Positions 8,750-18,384 of a stretch of DNA of 64,000 nucleotides are shown in pieces. Both the position numbers and the translations under genes were made by a program. Source of the stretch: Pseudomonas sp. RIT623 (GTDB taxonomy: Bacteria > Pseudomonadota > Gammaproteobacteria > Pseudomonadales > Pseudomonadaceae); the NCBI RefSeq assembly GCF_004519305.1, contig NZ_SOZA01000015.1, forward strand, positions 43,420 through 107,419, read 5' to 3'. Numbering within the stretch: the stretch's first letter is position 1; each line of letters begins with the position of its first letter. Below the pieces are notes generated by a model. It saw only the letters and a list, made by a program, of their open reading frames with translations, was not told where the DNA came from and did not search any database.

Positions 8750-9985
8750 ATGCGCATACTCTGGACCCTGCCCTACCTGCCCTGGCCAACCACCAGCGGC
8801 AGCAAGACCCGGCAATACCACCTGCTGCGCGCCCTGGCCCAGCACGGCCACCGGATCACCTTGCTGGTGCAGTCCAAAGTACCCTTGGGCGAGGCTGCGC
8901 GCGAGGCCCTGGTGCCATTCGTCGAACGCTTGATCGTGCTGCCCCGGCGGGCACTGCACAGCCCGCTCAACCTGCTGGCCTCGCCGATCATCGACTACCC
9001 GATGCGCGCCATCATCAACGGCCTGGCGCCCTGCCTGCGGCACCGCTTCGAGCAACTGCTGGACGAACCCTGGGACGTGATCCAGATCGAGCACAGCTAC
9101 AGCTTCCAGCCGTTCGAGAAGGCCTTGCAGGCCCGCGGCTTGCCCTACATGCTCAGCGAGCACTACCTGGAATCGGTGATGGGCGCCGCCTGCCACGACC
9201 GCCTACCCCTGTGGCTGCGGCCGCTGAACGCCTTCGACCGCTGGCGCTACCGGCGCTGGGAGCAACGAGTGCTACGCCAGCCCACCGAGGTAGTGGCGGT
9301 CAGCGCCCACGACGCCGAGCTGATCGGCCAGATCAGCGGGCGCCCGGTGAACGTGGTGGTCAATGGCGTAGACTGCGACCACTACCAGGATGTGCGCCCC
9401 ACCCCGCATAGCCAACGCCTGCTGTTCGTCGGCAACTTCGAGTACGGCGCCAACCTGGAGGCCATCGAATGGGCACTGGAGGAGATCCTGCCCCAGGTAT
9501 GGATGAGCAACCCAGCGGTGCGCCTGGCCATTGCCGGGCACGCCCTGCCGGCCAGTTGGAAGCTGCACTGGAACGACCCGCGCATCGAGTGGGTTGGCTA
9601 TCGACCCGACCTGCGCGAGCTGCAACGCCGCTCGGCGCTATTCTTCGCGCCATTGCGCCATGCTGGCGGCTCCAAGGTGAAAATCCTCGAGGCCATGGCC
9701 GCGGGATTGCCAGTGATCACCACCAGCAAGGGGGTTTCGGGGCTGACCGTGAACACAGGCGAGCACTACCTGGGCAGCGACGATGGCGGCCAACTGGCGC
9801 TGCTTATCACGCAACTGCTCAATCAGCCCGCGCGCATGAGCCAGCTCGGCGAGGCCGGCCGGGCATTCGTGCGCCAACGCCATGACTGGAGCGTCGCCGC
9901 CCAGCAACTGGAGAACGTGCACATGCGCCTGACCCAGCTGGCCCCCGCAGGCAACAGCCCCCTGGGCGGCGTGCTAGCCAAGTAG
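8750..9985 (+). CDS. GT4-family glycosyltransferase
   Basis: A 411-residue protein with a GT-B fold signature. The N-terminal acceptor domain begins MRILWTLPYLPWP and has a GSKTRQYHLLRAL element. The C-terminal donor domain carries VNGVDCDHY, LLFVGNFEYGANLEAIEWAL and the retaining EX7E-like segment KILEAMAAGLPVITT. It likely transfers a nucleotide-activated sugar, plausibly GDP-mannose given the upstream gene, to an envelope or exported glycan. ATG 8750 has GAGGA about 9 nt upstream; the earlier GTG at 8693 would read spacer DNA. The 3' end overlaps moeA on the opposite strand by 12 bp. Confidence 0.88.
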   Translation: MRILWTLPYLPWPTTSGSKTRQYHLLRALAQHGHRITLLVQSKVPLGEAAREALVPFVERLIVLPRRALHSPLNLLASPIIDYPMRAIINGLAPCLRHRFEQLLDEPWDVIQIEHSYSFQPFEKALQARGLPYMLSEHYLESVMGAACHDRLPLWLRPLNAFDRWRYRRWEQRVLRQPTEVVAVSAHDAELIGQISGRPVNVVVNGVDCDHYQDVRPTPHSQRLLFVGNFEYGANLEAIEWALEEILPQVWMSNPAVRLAIAGHALPASWKLHWNDPRIEWVGYRPDLRELQRRSALFFAPLRHAGGSKVKILEAMAAGLPVITTSKGVSGLTVNTGEHYLGSDDGGQLALLITQLLNQPARMSQLGEAGRAFVRQRHDWSVAAQQLENVHMRLTQLAPAGNSPLGGVLAK

Positions 9986-11200
9986 CTCGCTGAACGGAAT
10001 GAACGTCACCAGCTCGCCTTGGCGCGGCGTTGTGCCTTCACGCACCTCCACCACCCCGTCGGCCCAGGCCGCGCTGCGCAGCACCCCGGAACTCTGGTTC
10101 TTGTAGATGCGCGCCTGGCCGTCCTCGATGCGCGCGCGCAGGTATTCGCGACGATTGCCCGGCCTGGGCCAGTCGAACCCGGCTGGCACGCTGAAGCACA
10201 GCGGCGCGACCTTGCTCACGCCTTGCCGGCGCAGCAGGTAGGGACGAGCCAGCAAACCAAAGGTCACCAGGGTCGAGGCCGGGTTGCCCGGCAGGCCGAT
10301 CACCGGCACTCCCTGGTAGTGACCAAAGGTCAACGGCTTGCCCGGCTTGATCGCCAGCTTCCACAGCGCCAGCTCGCCAGCTTCGCGCAGGGCCAGGCCA
10401 AGGTAGTCGGCTTCGCCCACCGAGACGCCACCGGTGGAGAGGATCAGGTCGACATCACCCAGGCCACCCAGGCAGTGCCGGGTACGCTCGAGGTCGTCCG
10501 GCAGGATGCCGGCGTCCAGTACCTCGCAGCCCAGACGCTGCAACCAGCTGACCAGCAGGCGGCGGTTGCTGTTGTAGATCTGCCCCGGGCCAAGCGACAG
10601 GCCGGGCTCGACCAGTTCGTCACCGGTCGACAGCACCGCCACCCGCGGCCGGCGTACCACCTCCAGCTCCGCGAACCCCAAGGTCGCTGCCAACCCGAGC
10701 TGGATCGGGCCCAGGCGCGTGCCAGCAGCGATCACCAACTCGCCGACACGGGTTTCCTGCCCCTTGGGGCGCACGTTCTGGCCCAGGGCCAATGGCTCGA
10801 CAAAGCGCACCCGGCCGTCCTCGAGTACCTCGGCGTTTTCTTGCATCTCGACGCAATCGGCGCCCTCAGGCAACGGCGCCCCGGTGAAGATCCGCGCGCA
10901 GGTGCCTGGCTGCAGCGGCTCCGGCGCATGACCGGCGAAGATGCGCTGGGTCACTGCCAGCGGCTCGCCCTGCCAGTCCGCCAGGCGCAGGGCGTAGCCG
11001 TCCATGGCGCTGTTGGGCCAGGGCGGCAAATCGAGCCCGGCAAGCAGATCGCAGGCCAGCACCCGACCTTCGGCAGCGCCCAGGGCCACGCGCTCGGTCG
11101 TCGTGATAGGTGCGGCCTCGGCCAGCGCCAACAAGCGTTCGAGAGCCTCTTCCAGCGGCATCAATGGCCGCGCCGGGGCCACCTCAACCACGGCTGTCAC
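9974..11200 (-). CDS. moeA: Molybdopterin molybdenumtransferase MoeA
   Basis: A 408-residue MoeA that inserts molybdate into adenylylated molybdopterin in the cytoplasm. Diagnostic motifs are PNSAMDGYAL near residue 60, FTGAPLPEGAD, STGDELVEPG, YNSNRRLL, STGGVSVGEADY and GLPGNPAST. The start overlaps the 3' end of moaB by 17 bp, so the two form an operon in which moaB is first. Length and motif order are normal. Confidence 0.97.
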   Translation of the reverse strand: MTAVVEVAPARPLMPLEEALERLLALAEAAPITTTERVALGAAEGRVLACDLLAGLDLPPWPNSAMDGYALRLADWQGEPLAVTQRIFAGHAPEPLQPGTCARIFTGAPLPEGADCVEMQENAEVLEDGRVRFVEPLALGQNVRPKGQETRVGELVIAAGTRLGPIQLGLAATLGFAELEVVRRPRVAVLSTGDELVEPGLSLGPGQIYNSNRRLLVSWLQRLGCEVLDAGILPDDLERTRHCLGGLGDVDLILSTGGVSVGEADYLGLALREAGELALWKLAIKPGKPLTFGHYQGVPVIGLPGNPASTLVTFGLLARPYLLRRQGVSKVAPLCFSVPAGFDWPRPGNRREYLRARIEDGQARIYKNQSSGVLRSAAWADGVVEVREGTTPRQGELVTFIPFSELLG

Positions 11201-11723
11201 AGGCCGCTGCCTGCTTCAGGTGCGGGACGAAGTTGCACGGCCGGTGACGGGCGTCCAACTGCTCGGCGAGGATGCCATCCCAGCCGGTACGCACGGCGTT
11301 GGTCGAGCCCGGCAGGCAGCAGACCAGCGTCCCGTTGGCCAGGCCAGCCAGGGCGCGGGACTGCACAGTGGAGGTGCCAATGTCGGCCACCGAGATCTGC
11401 CGGAACAATTCGCCGAAGCCTTCGACCTGCTTGTCCAGCAGGCAGGCCACGGCTTCCGGGGTGCTGTCGCGCCCGGTGAAACCGGTGCCGCCGGTGATCA
11501 GCACCACTTGCACGTGCTCGTCGGCGATCCAGGTGGCGACCTGGGCGCGGATCTTGTACAGGTCGTCCTTGAGCAGCACCCGCGCCGCCAGGCGATGGCC
11601 CGCGGCACTCAGGCGGTCGACGAACAGTTGGCCGGAGGTGTCGGTGTCGAAGGTACGGGTATCGCTGACCGTGAGCACGGCGATGTTCAGCGGCACGAAG
11701 GGGGTATCAGCCTTGGCTTTCAT
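11184..11723 (-). CDS. moaB: Molybdenum cofactor biosynthesis protein MoaB
   Basis: A 179-residue MoaB/MogA-type protein that binds and adenylylates molybdopterin, the step before MoeA. Visible motifs are LTVSDTRTFDTDTSGQ, VLITGGTGFTGRDSTPEA and CLPGSTNAVRTGWDGIL, all typical of the family. First gene of the moaB-moeA pair, with a 17-bp overlap to moeA. The start MKAKADTPFVPLNIAVLT is the only sensible choice. Confidence 0.96.
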   Translation of the reverse strand: MKAKADTPFVPLNIAVLTVSDTRTFDTDTSGQLFVDRLSAAGHRLAARVLLKDDLYKIRAQVATWIADEHVQVVLITGGTGFTGRDSTPEAVACLLDKQVEGFGELFRQISVADIGTSTVQSRALAGLANGTLVCCLPGSTNAVRTGWDGILAEQLDARHRPCNFVPHLKQAAACDSRG

Positions 11724-11900
11724 GGGGGTCCGTCACGCGGGAGGGGAATGTGCGCTGTTATATCACAGGTCACCGACAACGAACGCAGCCTTGTTCTTGG
11801 TCAATGCCCCGACGATGGCGCTATGCTGCACTTTGCAAGGAACTTGCGTGGACGCCCTGCGTCTTAATGTCATCTAGCACCATTGCACTGGAGAAACACG

Positions 11901-12122
11901 ATGATCCAACGGACCCTTCCCGCCTTCCTGCTTGCCCTGGGCCTGGGCGCCCTCGCCGGCTGCGCCTCGCCTACCGTCATCACCCTGAACGACGGTCGCG
12001 AAATCCAGGCGGTGGACACGCCGAAGTACGATGACGACTCCGGTTTCTACGAGTTCGAGCAGCTCGACGGCAAGCGCGCGCGCATCAACAAGGACCAGAT
12101 CCGTACCGTCAAGGAGCTGTGA
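11901..12122 (+). CDS. YgdI/YgdR-family small lipoprotein
   Basis: A 73-residue precursor with a lipoprotein signal peptide and lipobox ALAGC (Cys21). After processing it has an SH3-like fold segment typical of DUF903: TVITLNDGREIQAVDTPKYDDDSGFYEF, then DGKRARINKDQIRTVKEL-type residues. The ATG at 11901 has GGAGAA about 7 nt upstream. Likely an outer- or inner-membrane-anchored envelope protein of unknown role. It stands alone, 83 bp before tRNA-Pro. Confidence 0.9.
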   Translation: MIQRTLPAFLLALGLGALAGCASPTVITLNDGREIQAVDTPKYDDDSGFYEFEQLDGKRARINKDQIRTVKEL

Positions 12123-12204
12123 TCCAGCCCCTGTTTTTCAGCGCAACTCCTTTTTGCAACAAGGGGTTGCGTTGAAAAAATCGATGCAGTAGCATTTCGG
12201 ACAT

Positions 12205-12281
12205 CGGAGTGTAGCGCAGCCAGGTAGCGCGTCTCGTTCGGGACGAGAAGGCCGCAGGTTCGAATCCTGTCTCTCCGACCA
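12205..12281 (+). tRNA. tRNA-Pro (anticodon CGG)
   Basis: A 77-nt cloverleaf. The acceptor stem is CGGAGTG/CTCTCCG with discriminator A and encoded CCA at 12279-12281. The D arm contains AGCCAGGTAGCGC, the anticodon stem is TCTCG/CGAGA around the loop TTCGGGA (anticodon CGG, reading CCG proline), and the T arm is GCAGG-TTCGAAT-CCTGT. One T-T mismatch at acceptor pair 6-67 is seen. The sequence matches the known bacterial tRNA-Pro(CGG) pattern. Confidence 0.95.
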
Positions 12282-12288
12282 TATCCGA

Positions 12289-12317
12289 CAAAAAGCCCGC
12301 CGCGCGCGGGCTTTTTG
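12289..12317. terminator. Bidirectional intrinsic terminator
   Basis: AAAAAGCCCG and CGGGCTTTTT arms around a GCGC-rich loop, directly downstream of tRNA-Pro and just before the mqo stop. A-run on one side and T-run on the other suit termination from both directions. Confidence 0.9.
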
Positions 12318-12326
12318 TTGCCTGCG

Positions 12327-13901
12327 CTAAACCCCAGGAGCCGGCAGCACCGGCACGTGCAGCAGCTGCAGCCGCGCGCTGCTCCATTCGCGGGTTTTGT
12401 TGATCAGTTCAAGGTCGTTATTCAGCTTCTGGCCGTAGCTTGGCAGGATCTCCTTGAGCTTGGTCTGCCATGCAGGGGTATCGATACGCTCCTTGAAGGC
12501 CTTCTCCAGCACACCCAGCATGATCGGCGCGGCAGTCGAGGCACCAGGGGACGCGCCCAGCAGCGCGACGATGCTGCCATCCTGCGCGGCCACCACTTCG
12601 GTACCGAACTGCAGCACACCGCCGTGCATGGGGTCTCTCCTGACCACCTGCACCCGCTGGCCGGCCTGCAGCAGTTTCCAGTCCTCGCCCTTGGCGTTGG
12701 GGAAGTACTCGCGCAGCATCGCCATGCGCTCATCGAAACCAAGCATCGACTGGCCCATCAGGTAGGTGCCGAGCTCAGTATTGTCGAGGCCGGCATGCAG
12801 CAGCGGGCTGATGTTGTCGGTGGTCAGCACGGCGAACCAGTCCAGCAGCGAACCATGCTTGAGGTACTGGATGGAGAAGCTCGCGAAAGGGCCGAACAAC
12901 AGCACTTGCCTGCCATCGATCATCCGCGTGTCGAGATGCGGCACCGACATCGGCGGCGCACTCACCGACGCCTTGCCGTACAGCTTGGCCTGATGCCGGG
13001 CCACCAGGTCCGGGTTGTCGCTCATCAGGAACTGGCCGCCGACCGGGAAGCCGGCATAACCTTCGGCTTCAGGGATGCCGGACTTCTGCAGCAGCTTGAG
13101 GGCCCCGCCACCGGCGCCGATGAAAACGAAACGCGCCTTCACTGCCGCTTCGCGCCCTGCATTGGCCAGATCCGCCACCACCACGTTCCAACTGCCATCG
13201 TCGTTGCGCTTGATATCACGCACTTCTTGACCCAGGTGCAGCTTGACGTTGGGATTGCGGGTCATCGAGGCAAACAGCTGGCGGGTGATCTCACCAAAAT
13301 TGACATCGGTACCTATGGCCATCCGCGTAGCCGCGACCCGCTGCCCTGGATCACGGCCTTCGATCAGCAGCGCTGCCCACTTGCGGATCTGCTCGTGGTC
13401 CTCGGTGATTTCCATGCCGCGAAACAGCGCACTGTGCTGTAGCGCCGCGACGCGCTTGTGCAGGAAGGCGATGTTCTCATCACCCCAGACAAAGCTCATG
13501 TGCGGCACATTGTTGATGAACGAAGGCGGGTTGCTCAGCACACCCTGCTCGACCTGATAGGCCCAGAACTGCTTGGACAGCTCGAACTGTTCATTGATCT
13601 CGACGGCCTTGCCGATATCGATGCTGCCGTCCTCGGCGAGCCTGGTGTAGTTCAGCTCGCAGAAGGCTGAATGACCGGTGCCGGCGTTGTTCCAGGCGTT
13701 GGAGCTTTCCTCGGCGACCTGATCCAGGCGCTCGTAGACGGCGATTTTCCACGCAGGTTCCAGCTCGGCGAGGTAGGTGCCGAGGCTGGCGCTCATGATA
13801 CCGCCGCCGATCAGCAGGACATCAACGGTCTTTTCTGGGACGGCGGGCTTGGAGCAACCGATGACGCCCAGGCACAGGAGCGTCAGCAGGAACTTCTTCA
13901 T
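12327..13901 (-). CDS. mqo: Malate:quinone oxidoreductase with lipoprotein signal
   Basis: A 524-residue FAD-dependent enzyme that oxidises malate to oxaloacetate and reduces the quinone pool. Mqo family motifs are [18 protein letters not shown] near residue 30 (FAD-binding), [32 protein letters not shown], and [16 protein letters not shown] near the C-terminus. The chosen start MKKFLL (ATG 13899-13901, GGAAAGA upstream) begins a hydrophobic signal ending in the lipobox VIGC with Cys16, so this copy looks exported and lipidated, unlike the classic cytoplasmic peripheral enzyme. A longer frame upstream lacks a ribosome site. Shares a bidirectional terminator with tRNA-Pro. Confidence 0.92.
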   Translation of the reverse strand: MKKFLLTLLCLGVIGCSKPAVPEKTVDVLLIGGGIMSASLGTYLAELEPAWKIAVYERLDQVAEESSNAWNNAGTGHSAFCELNYTRLAEDGSIDIGKAVEINEQFELSKQFWAYQVEQGVLSNPPSFINNVPHMSFVWGDENIAFLHKRVAALQHSALFRGMEITEDHEQIRKWAALLIEGRDPGQRVAATRMAIGTDVNFGEITRQLFASMTRNPNVKLHLGQEVRDIKRNDDGSWNVVVADLANAGREAAVKARFVFIGAGGGALKLLQKSGIPEAEGYAGFPVGGQFLMSDNPDLVARHQAKLYGKASVSAPPMSVPHLDTRMIDGRQVLLFGPFASFSIQYLKHGSLLDWFAVLTTDNISPLLHAGLDNTELGTYLMGQSMLGFDERMAMLREYFPNAKGEDWKLLQAGQRVQVVRRDPMHGGVLQFGTEVVAAQDGSIVALLGASPGASTAAPIMLGVLEKAFKERIDTPAWQTKLKEILPSYGQKLNNDLELINKTREWSSARLQLLHVPVLPAPGV

Positions 13902-14236
13902 TGGATCTTTCCGGTTGTAGGTGTTCACGCGGGGGCGATAGCGAAGAACGTGCCAACCGGTTTGCGCCCCTGTTGCGGGGGTCGAAGCGCTGGGGAGATG
14001 GCGACAAACCGCCACTCAAGAGCTGGATGCCAGAGCCTGGCTGGCGGGTTTCCCCCGTTTCTTGCGCGAGCTTGAGTATCGCGCACCTAGCCGCAGGAAG
14101 GGGTACTCGAACGAGTATCAAGGCTTTTCGTACAGAGCTTGGGACTTGCCGGGGCTGCGCTGCAGCCCCGGTAATCTCGCATTCAAGTGGCCCTTGATCG
14201 CACACGCCTGGCAACGCTGCGCGCGGGTGCCAGGAC
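13902..14236. other. Intergenic region between mqo and the OmpA-like lipoprotein operon
   Basis: A 335-bp spacer holding the mqo promoter (read leftwards) and the 3' end of the upstream operon. It contains a palindrome TACTCG-AA-CGAGTA at 14104-14117 that could be an operator, and a strong hairpin CCGGGGCTGC-GCT-GCAGCCCCGG at 14149-14171 that could terminate the operon, though it lacks a T run. No gene is seen. Confidence 0.5.
14149..14171 (-). terminator. Hairpin downstream of the OmpA-like operon
   Basis: Perfect 10-bp GC arms with a 3-nt loop, 66 bp beyond the stop of the last gene. The absence of a T run makes it a hairpin or attenuator candidate rather than a clear intrinsic terminator. 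Confidence 0.45.
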
Positions 14237-15043
14237 TCAGCGCGCCGGCGCGAGCTTGCCCTTGTCGTCGGAGAAAACAATCTCGACCCGCCGGTTCTGC
14301 GCCCTGCCCCGCTCCGAAGCATTGGCCTCCACCGGGTACTGGTCGCCATAACCCTCGACCTGGATACGCTTTTCATCGACCCCCAGGTCGACCAGCATAT
14401 CGGCTACCGACTGGGCGCGATCGCGCGACAGCTTGAGGTTGTCCTCGGATGCACCGGTGCTATCGGTGTAGCCCTCGATCCGCACCACGCGCCGCGGATT
14501 GAGCTGAAGGAACTGCACCAGCTTGAGGACCGTGCGGCTTGCCGAGCTCTTCAGCTCCGCCTGGCCTGTATCGAACAGCACATCGCCCAAGGTCATCACC
14601 AGGCCACGATCGGTCTGCTCGGACGCCAGCGCGGCGATCTGCGCCTCGACGAACTTGCCCTGCTGCTGCACGCTGGCCAACTTGGCCTCGCGCAGCGCCA
14701 GTTGCAGACGCTGGCGCTCCAGGTCGAGCTTGCTCAGGCGCTCCTGGCTTAGCGCCAGGTTGGCGTGCTCGCGGGCGATCTCGCTGTAGCGCTGGCTCAG
14801 GTAGGCGTAGTGGCGCACGTCGCTGCCAGTCCCCACGTAGCCGGCCAGGCGTTCGGCACGCCCCAGGGACTCGCCCGCACGGATCACGTCGCGCGGCGCG
14901 CTGCGCAACACATCGGAATCGTCCTTGACCTTCTGGAACGCCGCGCTGGCATCTTCCAACGACGACTCGCTGCGCTGGCTGGCGCAACCCTGCAGGCCGA
15001 CCAGGCCCAACAGCACCAGCGCGACGGGCATGAGGCGGCTCAT
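14237..15043 (-). CDS. OmpA-family lipoprotein with DUF4398 domain
   Basis: A 268-residue precursor with a lipoprotein signal (lipobox LQGC, Cys20). The N-terminal half is a helical DUF4398-like segment with coiled-coil character (residues about 25-140). The C-terminal half is an OmpA peptidoglycan-binding domain (about 145-262): GDVLFDTGQAELK, RIEGYTDSTGASEDNLKLS and GYGDQYPVEAN with NRRVEI. It likely links the outer membrane to peptidoglycan. It overlaps the preceding gene by 4 bp (ATGA), and both share the DUF4398 theme, suggesting a common complex. Confidence 0.9.
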   Translation of the reverse strand: MSRLMPVALVLLGLVGLQGCASQRSESSLEDASAAFQKVKDDSDVLRSAPRDVIRAGESLGRAERLAGYVGTGSDVRHYAYLSQRYSEIAREHANLALSQERLSKLDLERQRLQLALREAKLASVQQQGKFVEAQIAALASEQTDRGLVMTLGDVLFDTGQAELKSSASRTVLKLVQFLQLNPRRVVRIEGYTDSTGASEDNLKLSRDRAQSVADMLVDLGVDEKRIQVEGYGDQYPVEANASERGRAQNRRVEIVFSDDKGKLAPAR

Positions 15044-15393
15044 GGCTGCACCTCCAATTGCTTGCGCAGGCGCTTGATACGCGACTGCATGACCTGCAAC
15101 TGCTCCTCGCTTTTCTGATTCAGCACCCGCGCCTCGGCCAGGCGTGCATCCAGCTCAGCCTGCTCGGCACGCATGCGCGCATCACGATAGCGCTCACTGA
15201 TCATGTTGCTCTTGGCGCGGGCCAGCTTGTCTTCGGCCAGCTTGAATTCCGCCACCTGCTCGGTGGCACCGACAGCCTTGGCCTGTTCCAGGGCCTGCTC
15301 GGACAGGCGCAACTGTTCATTAGGTGCCGGATCGTTGGCACAACCGGCCAGGCCAAGCATGGCCAGGGCAAGCATCAGGGGTTGGGTTCTCAC
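15040..15393 (-). CDS. DUF4398 domain lipoprotein
   Basis: A 117-residue precursor with lipobox LAGC (Cys18). The mature part is almost entirely charged amphipathic helix, rich in Ala, Glu, Lys and Arg (for example EDKLARAKSNMISERYRDA), typical of DUF4398 and coiled coil. It is the middle gene of a three-gene operon: 9 bp after the solute-binding protein gene and 4 bp overlapping the OmpA-like gene. Probably an outer-membrane-anchored partner of the OmpA-like protein. The specific role is unknown. Confidence 0.88.
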   Translation of the reverse strand: MRTQPLMLALAMLGLAGCANDPAPNEQLRLSEQALEQAKAVGATEQVAEFKLAEDKLARAKSNMISERYRDARMRAEQAELDARLAEARVLNQKSEEQLQVMQSRIKRLRKQLEVQP

Positions 15394-15402
15394 GCACTCT
15401 TC

Positions 15403-16224
15403 CTACTGTTTAGGGGCGCCCTGCGACGCCTGCATCTGCGCTTTCCAGCGCTCCACATTGCGCTGCAGCACAGCCTCGCTCGCCCCGGAGATCGGTAATT
15501 CTGTCAGCTTTTTCGCCAGTTGTCCGCGCAACCAGCTGTCGTTGCATGCCGAGTTATGCGACACCGCCAGGTACAGACCTGGCCGGTCCACCGGCAAGCC
15601 CCTGGCGATCAGGTCGTCGCTCACACCCAGGCTCTGGGCCATGGCCATGCCGGAGTAACGGCCGGCAAGCACATAGTCGACCTGGCCCAGCACCAGTTTC
15701 TGGAACGCCTGGGTAAGGTTCTGCGCCGGCGCAAGCTTCAGCTGGGCCTTGGCGAAAACCTCGAAGGCGGGTGTCAGCCGCGCCTTCTCTGACAAGCCGC
15801 CGCGGTATTGGGCCAGGTCTGCCGGGCCGTTGAACTCGAGTACCGCGTCGTGGCGAGTCCAGACCAGGTACTCGTTGAGTTGCAAGGCCGGATGGATATA
15901 GTCCAGGGCGGTCAACTGAGTGACCTGCATCGGCGTATCGAGCAGCAGGTCGATGCGCCCGCTACGCACCTCGTCGAGCGCCTGCTCGCGCTTGCCGGCG
16001 TGCAGCACCTCGATCTTCAGGCCCAACTCGTCGGCCACCTGGCGCAGCAAGTCGACATTGGCCCCGATCAGGTGCTTCGGGTCTTGCGGGTCCTGCCATG
16101 AATACGGCGGCGCATCCGGGCTGCCGGTGGCCACCAGGCGTTCGCATTTACCTAGCGCCCATACCGGGCTCGACAGCAGCGCCAAGGCGCAGGCCAGCAT
16201 CCCCTTGCTCGAACGAAACACCAT
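15403..16224 (-). CDS. Periplasmic solute-binding protein, family 3
   Basis: A 273-residue precursor with signal peptide (cleavage likely after SSPVWA) and an SBP_bac_3 fold: LVATGSPDAPPYSW, DVDLLRQVADELGLKIEVL-type segment, RSGRIDLLLDTPM and LVLGQVDYVLAGRYSG. Such proteins bind amino acids or other polar ligands; no transporter permease or ATPase is encoded nearby, so it may act as a sensor-like or orphan binding protein. ATG 16222-16224 has a GGGGAG ribosome site; the upstream frame is rejected. First gene of the operon with the two DUF4398 lipoproteins. Confidence 0.85.
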   Translation of the reverse strand: MVFRSSKGMLACALALLSSPVWALGKCERLVATGSPDAPPYSWQDPQDPKHLIGANVDLLRQVADELGLKIEVLHAGKREQALDEVRSGRIDLLLDTPMQVTQLTALDYIHPALQLNEYLVWTRHDAVLEFNGPADLAQYRGGLSEKARLTPAFEVFAKAQLKLAPAQNLTQAFQKLVLGQVDYVLAGRYSGMAMAQSLGVSDDLIARGLPVDRPGLYLAVSHNSACNDSWLRGQLAKKLTELPISGASEAVLQRNVERWKAQMQASQGAPKQ

Positions 16225-16257
16225 GCAACCACTCCCCACCTGCGCAACGACAGCCAT

Positions 16258-16300
16258 GAAAAAACCCGGACCGCCAAGGGCGGGCCGGGTTCTTTATAAG
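16258..16300 (-). terminator. Intrinsic terminator after etfA
   Basis: Reading leftwards, AACCCGGCCCGCC and GGCGGTCCGGGTT pair around a short loop and are followed by a T run, 14 bp beyond the etfA stop. Confidence 0.88.
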
Positions 16301-16313
16301 TGAAGCAGGCGGA

Positions 16314-17243
<930 letters not shown>

Positions 17244-17993
17244 TTAGATTACCTTCGCTTCGTTCTTCAGCTTCTCGACCAGTTCGGCCACCGACTTGAC
17301 CTTGATACCAGCGCTGCGTGCAGCCGGCGCTTCGACTTTCAGGGTCTTGTTGGTGGAGGCGAGGGATACGCCCAGCGCGTCCGGAGTCAGGGTCTCCAGC
17401 GGCTTCTTCTTGGCCTTCATGATGTTCGGCAGCGACGCGTAGCGCGGCTCGTTCAGACGCAGGTCGGTGGTGACGATCGCCGGCAGGTTCAGCGCTACGG
17501 TCTGCAGGCCGCCGTCGATTTCACGGGTGACGTTGACCTTGTCGCCAGCGACTTCCACCTTGGAGGCGAAGGTGCCCTGGGCGAAGCCGGTCAGCGCGGC
17601 CAGCATCTGGCCGGTCTGGTTGTTGTCGCTGTCGATGGCCTGCTTGCCGAGGATCACCAGCTGCGGCTGTTCCTTGTCGACAACGGCTTTCAACGCCTTG
17701 GCCACGGCCAGCGAGTTCAACTCGTCGGCGGCTTCGACCAGGATGGCACGGTCGGCGCCCAGGGCCAGGGCGGTACGCAGTTGCTCCTGCGCCGCGGTCG
17801 GGCCGATGCTGACGACGACGATCTCGCTCGCCACGCCCTTCTCTTTAAGGCGCACGGCTTCTTCCACGGCGATTTCGCAGAAGGGGTTCATGGACATCTT
17901 GACGTTTGCAAGGTCGACGCCGGAGTTGTCCGCCTTGACGCGAACCTTGACGTTGTAGTCGACCACTCGTTTGACAGCTACAAGAACCTTCAT
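17244..17993 (-). CDS. etfB: Electron transfer flavoprotein beta subunit
   Basis: A 249-residue ETF beta subunit beginning [20 protein letters not shown]. It shows the AMP-binding region and the ETF beta signature ([46 protein letters not shown]). It forms the heterodimer with EtfA. First gene of etfBA; a 545-bp divergent intergenic region separates it from the oxidoreductase gene, suggesting coordinated control of the whole electron branch. Confidence 0.98.
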   Translation of the reverse strand: MKVLVAVKRVVDYNVKVRVKADNSGVDLANVKMSMNPFCEIAVEEAVRLKEKGVASEIVVVSIGPTAAQEQLRTALALGADRAILVEAADELNSLAVAKALKAVVDKEQPQLVILGKQAIDSDNNQTGQMLAALTGFAQGTFASKVEVAGDKVNVTREIDGGLQTVALNLPAIVTTDLRLNEPRYASLPNIMKAKKKPLETLTPDALGVSLASTNKTLKVEAPAARSAGIKVKSVAELVEKLKNEAKVI

Positions 17994-18101
17994 GGATTCC
18001 TCGTTACTCTCCGGTGAAAAGAAGATCGCCTGGGGACTGCCCGGCGAATGCGCGTGGGTACAAGGGCACCTCTAAAAACGTGTCGACACCGGCAATGTTC
18101 A

Positions 18102-18115
18102 ACTGACCGATCAGT
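18102..18115. promoter_or_regulatory. Palindrome ACTGACCGATCAGT, possible operator of etfBA
   Basis: The outer five bases on each side are perfectly symmetrical around CCGA. The type of sequence is common among TetR-family operators. It lies about 110 bp upstream of etfB. The regulator is unknown. Confidence 0.35.
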
Positions 18116-18371
18116 CCTTTTTCGACCCTTGCCGGGCAAAACCCGCGGGTCATTTCCTGTGGTGCCGTGTAAACTCCACTACAACACCTGATTCGGCCCG
18201 AAAACCCTGCGCCACGCCTGGTCTTTAGGGGTGCACCTGCGCCCGACGGTCAGCCTACGGCGAACGCGAAAGCGCTCGTATCTTGACCGTAACACCCAAT
18301 CCGGTCAATACGGCAAATTGGCCAGCCTCCAGCCGCCTACCTGTGATTCTACGGGCCTCCGGCAAATTCAA

Positions 18372-18383
18372 ACAAACGTTTGT
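18372..18383. promoter_or_regulatory. PsrA-type operator (ACAAACGTTTGT)
   Basis: A perfect 12-bp palindrome containing CAAAC and GTTTG, matching the described PsrA consensus G/CAAAC-N2-4-GTTTG/C when read as abutting half-sites. It sits just upstream of the -35 element of the oxidoreductase promoter. PsrA is a long-chain fatty-acid-responsive TetR regulator, which fits control of ETF-linked beta-oxidation; the half-site spacing is shorter than usual, so the assignment is tentative. Confidence 0.55.
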
Positions 18384-18384
18384 A

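Noticed and set aside
7157..9196. 679-codon minus-strand frame opposite the GDP-mannose enzyme and glycosyltransferase
   Set aside because: Low-complexity antisense frame over two well-supported genes.
12109..12387. 92-codon minus-strand frame across tRNA-Pro
   Set aside because: It spans a tRNA and terminator and has no coding signature; such frames over tRNA genes are common artefacts.
14149..14171. Riboswitch or small RNA before mqo
   Set aside because: Only a single GC-rich hairpin is present, without conserved loops of known riboswitches; terminator or structural hairpin is simpler.
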